From NCBI GenBank assembly GCA_028274465.1, contig CM051455.1, positions 38,067,290-38,131,289 on the forward strand: DNA of 64,000 nt. Reading direction: 5' to 3'. The position numbers and the translations under genes were made by a program. Under the pieces are notes generated by a model. The model saw nothing but the letters and a program-made list of their open reading frames with translations. It did not search any database and had not been told where the DNA came from. Below, in pieces: positions 42,780-53,200 of the stretch. Source of the DNA: Plantago ovata (lineage: Eukaryota; Streptophyta; Magnoliopsida; Lamiales; Plantaginaceae). Every line of letters begins with the position of its first letter. Position 1 is the stretch's first letter.

Positions 42780-44737
42780 ACTTGGCTTTTTACTTAATTG
42801 GAAAAGGTAATTTACAAACTAGGAGCGTGTCCTCTTATATCCAGAGGCGCTCAAATAGCGCTCCAACACTTTGGGAGCGCTGAGCTTCTTCCATCGCGGT
42901 CTAAGAAATTTTAATTACAAATACATAGAGTTGATAAAGATCACAAAATCACCAACTAATATGATGCTACTAATAAAATTTATTTGACATGAGTACAGTA
43001 GCACATCATAGTTGAACCGACACTAAATTTTAAAGAATCCATACAGGTAAACGCCCATACGAGCAAAATAATATAAACACAAATGAAAATAAAACTGAAC
43101 TCTAGCCTGCAACAGCGCCGTTAAGGTTGGTGTTTTAACGAACACCTAATAGACAAAGTGGTAACCCTACCTACACATCTTGGGACTAGAAAGTCCATCG
43201 CCAACAAAGAAACACGTCTCTCGAAGATCACTTTCACATCACTACAACACCGTCCAAATTTGGTACCCTGAAAACTTCATTTAACTGTCTCTTCAGCATA
43301 ACCGAGACAAGAGCCCAACCCATGACCGAGACAAGAGCCCAGTGATGGGTGATGACAAGCATGAGCTAAGAAGAAGAGAGGTGGTGGGCTTTAGAAAAAT
43401 GCGGTGGAGGCTAACCATTCTTTACAACTATTATCACGAAGGTTGCTCATAGCTACAATTTTATTTTATCACATAATTAGTTTTACTTTTCAATAATTAT
43501 TACAAAGCTAGCTATACTCTTTTCCCTATGAATTAAATATCCATCTCTAATTGCTAAATTTCATCACATGACTTGGTTAACTCAGAGAAATCGTTATATT
43601 TATTACAAACACAACAAGAAATTGAGAATTAATATAGCGATGAATCGCGAAGGTTTAGCAACGGGTAAATTTATCCGTCTCTATGTGCCTGGGCACCCGT
43701 AGGACATCCAAGGTGTAAGTGAATCTAAAATTTCATCCCAATATTAAATTATGTCTTGATTATAAGTCGAACTTTATACTTCAATTTTTACACTAAAACA
43801 TTATACATCACATTTGAAAAGAGAAAATCATGTGCAGAAGAAACTACTTCTCAGTTAAAGTTCCAGGCCTAAACGACAATTTTATTTTGAACCAGCAAAG
43901 TTTTTTTTATTTTTTTTTATTTTGTACTTTTGACCAAGTAAATCTTAAAGAGGAGTACTAAAAATCATTTTAAAAAGAAGTTCAACTACATCCTATTCTT
44001 TCAGCAAATTTACAGACCTGCATGGGTTTGAAAAAATAAAGAATTTTAAACAGAAGGATAGAAGTATATCCACTTGATGATGTACCAAAACATCATGACC
44101 ATCTTGTTTGATCCATATCCAAGAAGACAAGAAATTTTATCCGAGCTCTTTACCCAATTATCAACCATTGACAGGTCCACAGAAAGATGGTAACAGAAGA
44201 ACAAAAAAGTATTATATAACTTCAAAAGTAACAACTTTTCTTATTCCAGTCAGATTGAGATTTGAGTCTGATCTAACATCAAGGCTAACATTTGATGTTA
44301 CACATATTAAGCGGGAAGATATCGAGGGGGGCATATGCATATCATGATGGGAAAGGTTGTATGGTCTTCTCATTAATAGAAAAATGTAGTACTGAAGAAA
44401 TTTTTGCTATGACTGAGTTTAGCCCATAACTCAAGCTGATAACATGTCTTGTCTTTAAGATTTTAAATCTCCTATTCTGCAACGCAAGGTAAGAATTTCA
44501 CATAGATTGTTGTACCATGAAACTAAATGAAAGTTAATTATATTAACTAGACACCATCCATGTAAAATACAATATAGCCAACAAAATCGTCTAGAAAATA
44601 TATCTAATTCAAACATCGCAGAAACAAGATCATATATACATAGAACCTAACTACAATCTAAGTGGTGTGAATAAAATGCCCTCGAAACAAATATAATTTG
44701 AAAAGTTTAAACAGAATATAATGAAGTTGCAAATCGT
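42780..44737. other. Intergenic, repeat-derived, no gene recognised
   Basis: Contains GCGCTC-rich sequence with a perfect stem AGCGCTCC/GGAGCGCT around 42856-42883. A short tandem copy of CCGAGACAAGAGCCCA lies at about 43302-43350. Otherwise AT-rich. No coding region could be supported. Confidence 0.4.
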
Positions 44738-46135
44738 TCAAAGATGTTTTTCGTTGTACTTCTGGCGGATCATATTGATGCGGCTCTTGTAGATATCCGT
44801 GACAATTCTCATCCTTACACTATTTGACTCGCTTTGCATATGATGATTTTTGCTAGAAAAGTGTACTTTCATAAGTTGACATGCAATCATGATTAAATGT
44901 GTCATCCCATTCAATAGAAAGGATATGTCATCATCAGACAGACTTAGAGACCAGAGTCAAATATGCAATTTGTGATGAATAAGAATTAAAATTACTGTGA
45001 CATTTTAACTCAAGGGCATGATAATACACATGAAAGCCTAGAAGCTTTACGAGTTTGTTTGTTGTGGAATTGAAGAGTCGAATGCATTGCATTATTTTTA
45101 CCCTGGACCCCACATTTTGGTTAACTCATCAAAAATTTTCGAGTTCCAAACAAATTTGTATAAGTTAATATTATTATTTATAATAACTAATTTTTGTCAA
45201 TAAGATTTACCATGCCTACGACGAGCAACTTCCTCTCGTTATCTGTATCCAACTGCGGTCCGCATCAGTAATTATCAAATATGTGTGGTAAAATCAATGG
45301 TACATATGAACCAGTGCTCTCATGATGCATCTGTATTGTGATGATTTTGACAAAAAATATGTATTTTAAAAAATGACTTAAGCTATTAGAGAAAAAAACC
45401 ATGCTTATTGACGGTTGCTAATGCAACACTGGATAGAATAATTTCCTATTAAAAAAAGAGGTTCTTTAGGCATGAAATATTACAAAAATTGCCTAAAAAA
45501 TATAAACACACATACATACACTATACATACACTGAGAATTTGAGGCATAATCCAATGAAACGACCAGAGAGCATGTGATTTTGTGGTATTATCCAAAATC
45601 ATATTAGCAACCAAGTCAATAACCTATGAATTTAACACGACAATTTCATATGTATCAAACAAACATGGAGGTTTCATAACAAAACCATAAACGGAACTAA
45701 TGTTAGTACGTGAAACAATATTTATTTCTCCAGAAACTTGGGTGTAAGACTCTAGTGACATCATTCTGCGGCGATTGAGTTGAATATTGAGAACATTAAT
45801 GTTTGTACATAATACAAGAGTTTCATTGCATCAACCAAAATTGAAAATCAACAATAGGACAAATGTTTATTTAACACATTGACTTTTGCCAAACCAAAAA
45901 GAATCACCCAGCTCAATCCAAGTTTGATGTTAAATAGATAACGGGAGACATCATCATCTAAAGGAAAGTCATAATATATGTTCTTGTAGTACGACTCATC
46001 ATCATCTTGGCTTGGGGTCTTATACACAATGGGGTGCACAATCTCTTCACACTTCTCAGATTTGATCCTTTTCGCATGGGTGTTTTTGGTAGCACTGGAC
46101 TTGACTTCATCTTTACATTTTAGACTGGGTGCCAT
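44738..46135 (-). pseudogene. Ulp1 (C48) protease-like gene copy, left arm of inverted repeat
   Basis: Begins at ATG 46135 with an open first exon (MAPSLKCKDEVKSS..., acidic QDDDESYYKNIYYDF). A later exon at 45625-45537 has an acceptor TTCATAG and reads VIDLVANMILDNTTKSHALW. The segment matching the His of the catalytic triad (45310-45340) is off frame by one base relative to the right copy. A C-terminal exon reads RMRIVTDIYKSRINMIRQ with a stop at 44738. Ulp1-like proteases cleave SUMO or act in transposon-borne genes. No catalytic Cys was located, and the copy looks broken. It is mirrored by 46248-47485. Confidence 0.6.
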
Positions 46136-47485
46136 GGGAAAGTATATCAATAAGGAAAAGTTAAGTGTAAGGTAATTAGACCTAAGAGAAAAAATATAGG
46201 GTATATTTACCTTACACTTAGCTTTCTCTTATTCATACAATTTCACCATGGCATCCGGTCTAAAATGAAAAGATGAAGTAGAGTCCAGTGATACCAAAAG
46301 CACCAGTGCGAAAAAGAACAAGTCTCAGAAGTGTGAGGAGATTGTGCACTCCATTGTGTAAGCCCCCAAGCCAAGCTGATGATGAGGTATACTATAAGAA
46401 CGTATAATACGACTTTTTTCGTTTTGACAAAAGTCAATGTGTTAAATAAACATAGGTATTATTGATTTTGAATTTTGTTTGATGCGGTGAAACTCTTGTA
46501 CTAGCTATGTACAAATATTAATGTTCTCAATCGTTGCAGAATGATGTCAATGGATCCTTACAACCATATTTCTGGAGAAGTAATACTGTTTCACTAACAT
46601 TGGTTATGTTATGAAACCTTCATGTTTGTTTAATACATCTGAAATTGTTGTGTTAAATTTATAGGTTATTGACTTGGTTGCTAATATAATTTTGGATAAT
46701 ACCACAAATTGCATGCTCTCTAGTCATTTCATTGGTTTATGGCTCAAATTCTCACCTGTATGTATGGGTGTTTATATTTTTTAGGAAAATTTTATAATAT
46801 TTTCCAAAAATGGTGAAGGGAAGACGGCACTGCAAAAGACAAGGGGGAAAGGAGATGACTGAAACACTTTTTTTTATAGGAAAAGATTCTACCAAATGTT
46901 GCATTAGCAACCGTCAATGAACATGTTTTTGGCTCTAATAGCTCAAGGCATTTCCGAAAAATACATATTCTTTGCCAAAACCATCACCATACCGATGCGT
47001 CATGAAGATCACTGGTTCATATGTACCATTGATCTTGACCGTAAATATATGATAATTGCTGACATGGACCACGGTTGGGATATAGATCACGAGATGAAGT
47101 TACTCGTCTTACGCATGGTTAATCTTCTCCACAAGAATTAGTTATTATAAAGAATGCATATTTGTTTACTATTAACTTACACAATTATTTGGAAGGTCGA
47201 AAATTTTGGAAAGTTAACCAAAATGTGGGGTCATGAGGAATAGAAACACAAGAATTGGGCGTCGTTGAATGTGCCTTTGACTCTTAGATTCCATAACAAA
47301 TAAGCTCATAAAGCCTTTGAGTTAATGTGTCGCATTAATTTTAGTTCTCATATTCATTACAAATTGCAGATTTGACTCTGGTCTCTACGTTTGTCTAATG
47401 ATGCTATAACTTTTTTACGGAATGGGATGGACTTTGACACAAATAATCATCATGATTGCATGTCAATCAATGAAAGTATACTTTT
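44855..47485. repeat. Large imperfect inverted repeat, arms ~1.3 kb, spacer ~31 nt
   Basis: The left arm, about 44855-46175, reads as the reverse complement of the right arm, about 46207-47485, with many substitutions and small indels. Clear anchors: inner ends AAGTGTAAGGTAA / TTACCTTACACTT; middle CAACCGTCAAT and TTCATATGTACCATTGAT against their complements; outer GACATGCAATCATGAT / ATCATGATTGCATGTC. The right arm has an extra G/A-rich insert at about 46800-46875. The loop is 46176-46206. Confidence 0.85.
46248..47150 (+). pseudogene. Ulp1 (C48) protease-like gene copy, right arm of inverted repeat
   Basis: ATG at 46248 followed by an early stop (seventh codon), with sequence otherwise parallel to the left copy. 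A piece with GTTATTGACTTGGTTGCTAA lies at about 46663. The 46917-47141 frame reads ITIPMRHEDHWFICTIDLDR and IIADMDHGWD, the His- and Asp-bearing block of Ulp1 proteases (HW...ID...D). The nucleophile Cys region is missing. A decayed host or transposon-borne gene copy. Confidence 0.6.
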
Positions 47486-47554
47486 TAATAATTTAGATAT
47501 CAACTGCATTGAAGAACATAATATAAGCATGCAAGTAAATCACCAAGTACTTAC

Positions 47555-47668
47555 ATAGACATAAGCTGATGGTGTTGGAACTGGTGTAGGAACTTTCAGA
47601 ATAAGGCCTGCTCCCTTATCAATCCTGACAACTTTTGATTGATCGAAAATCTCACAAGCTTTAACAAG
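47555..47668 (-). pseudogene. Isolated exon of RRP5 (S1-domain rRNA biogenesis protein)
   Basis: The 38-codon minus-strand exon is bounded by an acceptor GTGGTGCAG and a donor TAT|GTAAGT. It encodes EIFDQSKVVRIDKGAGLIL and VPTPVPTPSAYVYV. I recognise this as an S1 repeat of plant RRP5 (usual form IYDQSKVVRVDRGLGLLL...STPAYV). No other RRP5 exon is visible nearby, so this is a captured or left-behind gene fragment. It starts 70 bp from the right arm of the inverted repeat. Confidence 0.6.
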
Positions 47669-47907
47669 CTGCACCACATACAATAAGAACATATTAGAAA
47701 TGTAGGTAACGTAAATAAAGTTCATCAAACAAGGAATCAAACTGCCTTGGTGTAGTCCGTTTACAATTATGTGTGAAACTGATCTGGGTCCTACTGATGA
47801 TTAGAGATCCAGGTACTGATAAACTATATGCGACCCAGTGGAAATGACATGAAATGCATACAAAGATGATCTCACATGCACATCACAACATTAAAAGCAC
47901 ATATTAC

Positions 47908-48242
47908 CATTGAGCGTTGAGCAAAAGAAGATCGAGTTCATCATGATTGCGACATATCTGCATCAAGAGAAATGTTTAGCACGACCGGGAGTAACTGAAA
48001 ATGCTGTAGCCTGTAGGAATCAAGGTACTTACTCCCAGGTGTCCGTCAAGAGATCCATGTAAATATAGAATATGCAAATTTTAATTATAATCTTACTCCT
48101 AGGATGAACTAATACACGTAAAAATAATTCAAGTACACTTGCCTATTCGAAGCTGGGAAAGAATGAGGAATACTATGACGGCTTGAAGGCGCTTCACTTC
48201 TTCTCCCAACGTTGCACTCCCAGGAAAAATGTCTGCCACCAT
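47908..48242 (-). other. Unidentified exon-like pieces with a plausible start codon
   Basis: On the minus strand, a leader-like AGAGAACCCTAGTCAG precedes ATG at 48242. It opens MVADIFPGSATLGEEVKRLQ then AVIVFLILSQLRI, ending at a possible GC donor (AG|GCAAGT, 48143). A second piece at 47957-47908 (ICRNHDELDLLLLNAQ in one frame) has an acceptor GATGCAG and donor ATG|GTAATA. I do not recognise the family. They could be the first exons of an unknown gene or captured exons running into the RRP5 exon. Confidence 0.35.
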
Positions 48243-49468
48243 CTGACTAGGGTTCTCTATTTGAAGAAGAAATCATGGGCTGGGTTTAAACGGCTTGGAC
48301 TAAGGCATGGGCTCCATTACAAGTCTTGTTTTCAACAAATCCTACACAAGCCATCTTAATTCGTTTTAATTTGGATGAATTAAAAAATCAGAAAATTACA
48401 TATAAGAGACACTCTATTGTCCCCCTTACAAAAACAATCACAACTCACTCTAAAAAAAGTTCATTTACCAAATTAAAAACTAAAAAACAATTATGGCATC
48501 CGGAATTTTAGTGTCTCGGCCCGCCAAACGCCTTTGGGTCACGATGGCGTTTTGAAAACATAGGATAATACCAAATTTGACCAGCTCTTTAAAGTCCCTA
48601 CTAGTGGTGCAGACAGTTGCTTCACTCTTATCTTGCCACATGCGAACAAAGGGGAGGAGGGAGGAGTTACCCTTTGAACCGACTTTTTTAGACAAATCGG
48701 TGGTAGATTTTACTCTAATTTGAGGACTGAGTATCTGATGAGCTGCCGTCGATAGATTTGAGTAAATTAGTAATAATGATTTGGGATCGAGTATTTATAG
48801 ACAGTGGGGTCCTTGTTGGTGATGTGTACCATATACAAGTAGTCCTTCACCGTAGCAATAAAGGGTGTGGTCGTCTGGTCGAGGCCAACTTCGACGACGG
48901 ACCTGTTATGGTCTATCTAGTGCGTAGCTAAATGGTCGAGACTGGCCATTTGGCTCGAGGTCAACCTGATCGAAGCAGCTACGTAGCCAACCTAAGGTCT
49001 GGATAATATTGTTGAGCCTTGACCCTTGAAGCTTAGCGGACGTGGGCAAAGTCCGTGTAGGCCTTATAGCAATAGCGAGGGCCTTTGAGGAGAGGCCTCA
49101 CCATATCAATGTCGTATCGTAAATCGTAATCACATTTTCCAACCCAACCGCGCCTAAATGAATCTATATACTGATATACAAAATGTTCAAATGCATACGA
49201 GAGCTGTCTAATACGAACCCGACTCAGTGCGACCGGTGAGTTCCCAGCACTTGCCTTTTGTCTCACGAATGGGTACAAATATGGCCCGTTTTGCAAATTA
49301 TGCTCCACATCCGAATAGCCTGTCAGTTTCAACTGGAGACATAGTAAAAGAAATAGAAGAAACAATGCTAAAAGTGGTCAATAAGTCTTTCCTTTTGCCT
49401 GGTAATTGTTAAACACACACGCATGGACTTGGACTACATTATTAGTACAACCTGACCCTTTTCCCTTC
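48243..49468. other. Intergenic, no gene supported
   Basis: Contains repeated GGTCGAG / TCGAGGTCAACC phrases at 48870-48975. A minus-strand open frame at 49365-49033 has no recognisable domain and no splice or promoter context. Repeat-derived sequence is likely. Confidence 0.4.
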
Positions 49469-49476
49469 TATAAATA
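49469..49476 (+). promoter_or_regulatory. TATA box of the small gene at 49650
   Basis: TATAAATA in the context CTTCTATAAATATCTTC, about 174 bp upstream of the ATG at 49650 and followed by a CT/A-rich leader. Confidence 0.5.
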
Positions 49477-49649
49477 TCTTCTTCTTCATATACTTTAAGA
49501 CAACATAAAAACCAATATCTCGTTTTTGCACGCACAAATCTCTTGTTTTGTTATAGTATACTGTATACTACTACTCCTTAAACCTTGGAGTCATTTTATA
49601 AGTTTCATATTTCATAGCTGCTAAAAGCTAAGTACGAGCTAGCAAGCCA

Positions 49650-49880
49650 ATGGCACCGGAGAAGGTCATGCTTCCGCCAAGGCGAGGCCAAATCAAACTC
49701 CAGATAATTCGCCAATATACAAAGATGTTAAGTGCTTCTGCTAAGGCCCAAATGCCAGAACCGAAACATGCAGGAAAAAATATAGAAAATACAGTTCTTA
49801 GTACGGACATATTTGATTCGATGATGAAGGAACCTGAACAAACAGAGCTGACCATACATAAACCGAAGAACACCGTGTAG
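49650..49880 (+). CDS. Small basic protein, unidentified
   Basis: A single exon of 76 codons beginning MAPEKVMLPPRRGQIKLQII, with TATA box and leader upstream. The opening (MAP...RRGQIK.QI) resembles short uncharacterised plant proteins that begin with a PRRGQIK motif; I cannot name the family. No signal peptide or membrane helix; the second half is polar and acidic (FDSMMKEPEQTE). The complementary strand also has an open frame, but without promoter-like context. It lies 320 bp past the 3' end of the PPR gene. Confidence 0.5.
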   Translation: MAPEKVMLPPRRGQIKLQIIRQYTKMLSASAKAQMPEPKHAGKNIENTVLSTDIFDSMMKEPEQTELTIHKPKNTV

Positions 49881-50202
49881 CTTGGAGTTTATGTGAGCTA
49901 GTATGAATGTATGATTATTAATGAAGGTAATATGCATTTGAAATAAAAACAAATTGTTTAAGGAAAGTCAGTTTTGTTCTTATGTATGGTATATATGATC
50001 GTGCACTGGTCAGTTTTATACCTACTTATGCCGTCTTTTAACATAGTATTCGAATGATTCAAAGTATTACTACTATATTTGTACAATTTTATATGCTTTC
50101 GAGTACAGAAGTTGGAAGAATACAACATTTACAGGAGAAAATTTCCAACCAATACACAATTTATTCCACGGTGCATCTCCGTGATCAATGACAAAACGCA
50201 AG
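49881..50202. other. Spacer between the small gene and the PPR gene 3' end
   Basis: About 320 bp of AT-rich sequence in which the two genes converge. Nothing else seen. Confidence 0.5.
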
Positions 50203-53200
50203 TTACCGTGTTGAAGAACCAGTTCTTCTTTGCAACCAATGCTGCAATGATTCCTTTGTTACTCCTAACCTTCGTAAATTCACAGGTCTCCTAGCAGAAG
50301 TTCCTAATGCTTGTGAGGAAACACTTGTCTTAGCTACTTCTCCGATGGTCATACTTGAATACATAGGTCTTTCCTGCTCTCTCTTAATATTATTGGGAGT
50401 AATCGAATTCGCTGACAGAACCTCAAGACCTAAGTCATGCTGCAACAGTCTAATCACAGCGTCCTCCACTCCATGTTCACTTTTGGCTCCTAATATGATC
50501 AACATGCCGTCTTTGACTTCATAGTGTCCTAAAAACAAACATTAGGCTGGATATTAATATTGTGCTATCACTATATACACCAGACAAGGTCCATTTTATA
50601 TTATTACACACTAAGAGTGCATGTAAATAATTCAATTTTTGCATGCTGTGCCAAGAATAGGGATAAAACCCAAGAGACGGTTTCAGCGGCTTAAAAGCTT
50701 GGGATTATTCGCCTCAGCTGGCACCTATAGTCACTCATGTTTTACTGCCGGTTAGTATCAACATTCATTAATATAATTAATATTAAGGATCAATATAAGA
50801 GTATAATAGAAATTCTCACATATAGTTATTTTTTTTAAGTGTGGCTGAGAGCTATTTTGTCCAATAATATGGACCTGAGAGAATTTCACACTAAAAGCTT
50901 TAAGCGTGGATGGCATTTATGTATAGATAAGCTGCACTCCTAATATAAACGAAACAGGCTGTCCCTTTTTACTTAGCTACCACTTATCGAACTTCTAGCA
51001 AAATCACTACAGATGGTGCAGACATATCAGTTACAAACACCCCATAGTACCCTTGGATGTCCCAGGAGATTCTTCCATATATCGTTCTATGAGTAAGTTG
51101 CAGACCACGTGGCTAACAATCAACCATATCATTTAGGTCACTTATTATTCGGTGAAGTTGGAATTATTTAACATGCATTTGCATCAAGAGAAATTGGCTG
51201 GAAACACTCGAAAGAATATGTCATCACATACTATAGACAGCATCATATTTTAGTAACGAGTTCTGAAATAGCCACGAAAAGTATTTCTTACCTTCAATGT
51301 ACTTCTCTTTCATCTTTCGAAGAACTGCAAGAATAACTATCCGGGCTTCCAGCTGTGAATGCATCATTGGAAGTTTGATCAAATCAAGAACAAAGTTGCA
51401 CCTCTTTTAACATCATGTTTAAGAGCTTTCCATGCCTTTAACATTACTGACAGATACTATGTTTTATTGGCAAAGTAGTTCAGCAGTACCAATACATGTC
51501 TTACAATCAGTTGTTTGGGCTTTTTATGTCAGAATTAATAGATGACACATTATTAATGTGATAGATCATCCATGAGTACGAGGGAGGTCAATTTAAGGGC
51601 TGTTATCATTGATAAATTCTCTGGCAGGTTCAATCGTTAACATAATGTGAACACATATATACCTTTGTGAGTCCACGAAGGTCAACTGAAAGGCTTTTAT
51701 CATTAGTATCTTCTTGTAGGTGTTCTGCAACTTTTTCAAGCAGCAGATTTCGAGGCCCAAAATCTGTTGGACGAGAAGCAGCCTGGTCATACTTCTTGTG
51801 CCTGTTTTGGATCACACCTTCACACCACTCCTCAATTAGTTGCTTTAGATAGTAATCATTGGGTTTGTACCTGCACCAGTTAGGTATAATAATAGTGATG
51901 TGAAGATAGCTAAAGCCTAACAATGACCCACCATAAGTCTTTAACAAAAGCAAAATTATACTCTAATGTAATGAGCCTGTAGGGATGGCATTTCTACGTT
52001 TACTGACTGATTGTTGTATAAAATTCATCTGAGTACAGAAGAAATGAATAGAGGCATACCCTGCTTTCCTCATATCCTGGTAAATGGCAAGGCACTGTTG
52101 TACTTCCTGGAGTGAACCATATCTAGTGCGAGCTCTAAGAATAGTGTTATAAGTCACCTGAAATTAAAACTTTCGCGATTCACACAAATGCAACTAATTG
52201 ATTAGATAGGGGCATATGAATGACATTTCTTAAATATTATGGTTAAAACTTGATACAAGTCGCAATGACAACCTTACCATATTTGGTTTAATTTGGTACT
52301 TCTTCATTTCTGCAAATAACGAAAAGGCAAGCTTCAGACTCCCATGTTCCACGCAAATCTGTTGTTGAACAGCAACAAAACACATATACCAGATAACTTA
52401 GATGAGCTGAGGTGCATAGTTATTAACCTCAGCCAGTAGAGGAAGCCTAAAGAGTTCTGAAAGTTATTCTTGAACCTTAATAGCAGTAGTGTAAGTAATG
52501 ATGTCTGGTTGTATACCAGCTTTTTGCATGGATCTCAATATCTGCAATTCAAGTAGAGCGGCCATTATAATTTTGTCCCTCTGATTGACAAATTCGTTAA
52601 TGTTTTGAGAGTGTCACTGCAAGTAAATCCGAGAGAGAGAGAGAGAGAGCTAAGGGGTGCATATTTAGTTATAACAGAGAAAGCTGGTCTGAATTATTTT
52701 TGTAACTGATGATACTATACTGATTTCCTCAATGAAGCACAGAGAGTCAACTTGTATAAGTTATTCAGTCATAATCATCATAAATGATGCAGGTAAAGAA
52801 GATCCATGTACCTGAACAGCACCTATTACATCACCTGAGCCTCCACAAATATCAATCAAAATCGACCAGCTTATGTGATTAGGAGAAAGACCAAAAGTAC
52901 TCATTTCATCCATCAAAGATTTTGCACGGTGATAGTCAGTACCACAGGCTTTCATCAAAATATTATACGTTGAAGTTCTGGGTCTGAATGGAATTTTCAC
53001 AGTCAACTGTGAACTTGGTGTAGAGACACAACAGGTATTGTTCATTTGATCTAATTTCACAAGATCCTCCATGTTGGTCTTATCATCGTCCGTGATAATT
53101 AGCTGAAAACCCGTTTCCTTCCAGCACTTAAATAATCGAAATGCTCGATCGTATTGGCAAGCCTCAGTGCATGCATGAAGAAGGATATTGAAACACTGTG

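Noticed and set aside
42856-42883. AGCGCTCC/GGAGCGCT stem as an intrinsic terminator or riboswitch
   Set aside because: These are bacterial feature types; in this plant window it is a short repeat-derived palindrome.
49033-49365. 110-codon minus frame
   Set aside because: No recognisable domain, no promoter or splice context, and it lies in repeat-like sequence.
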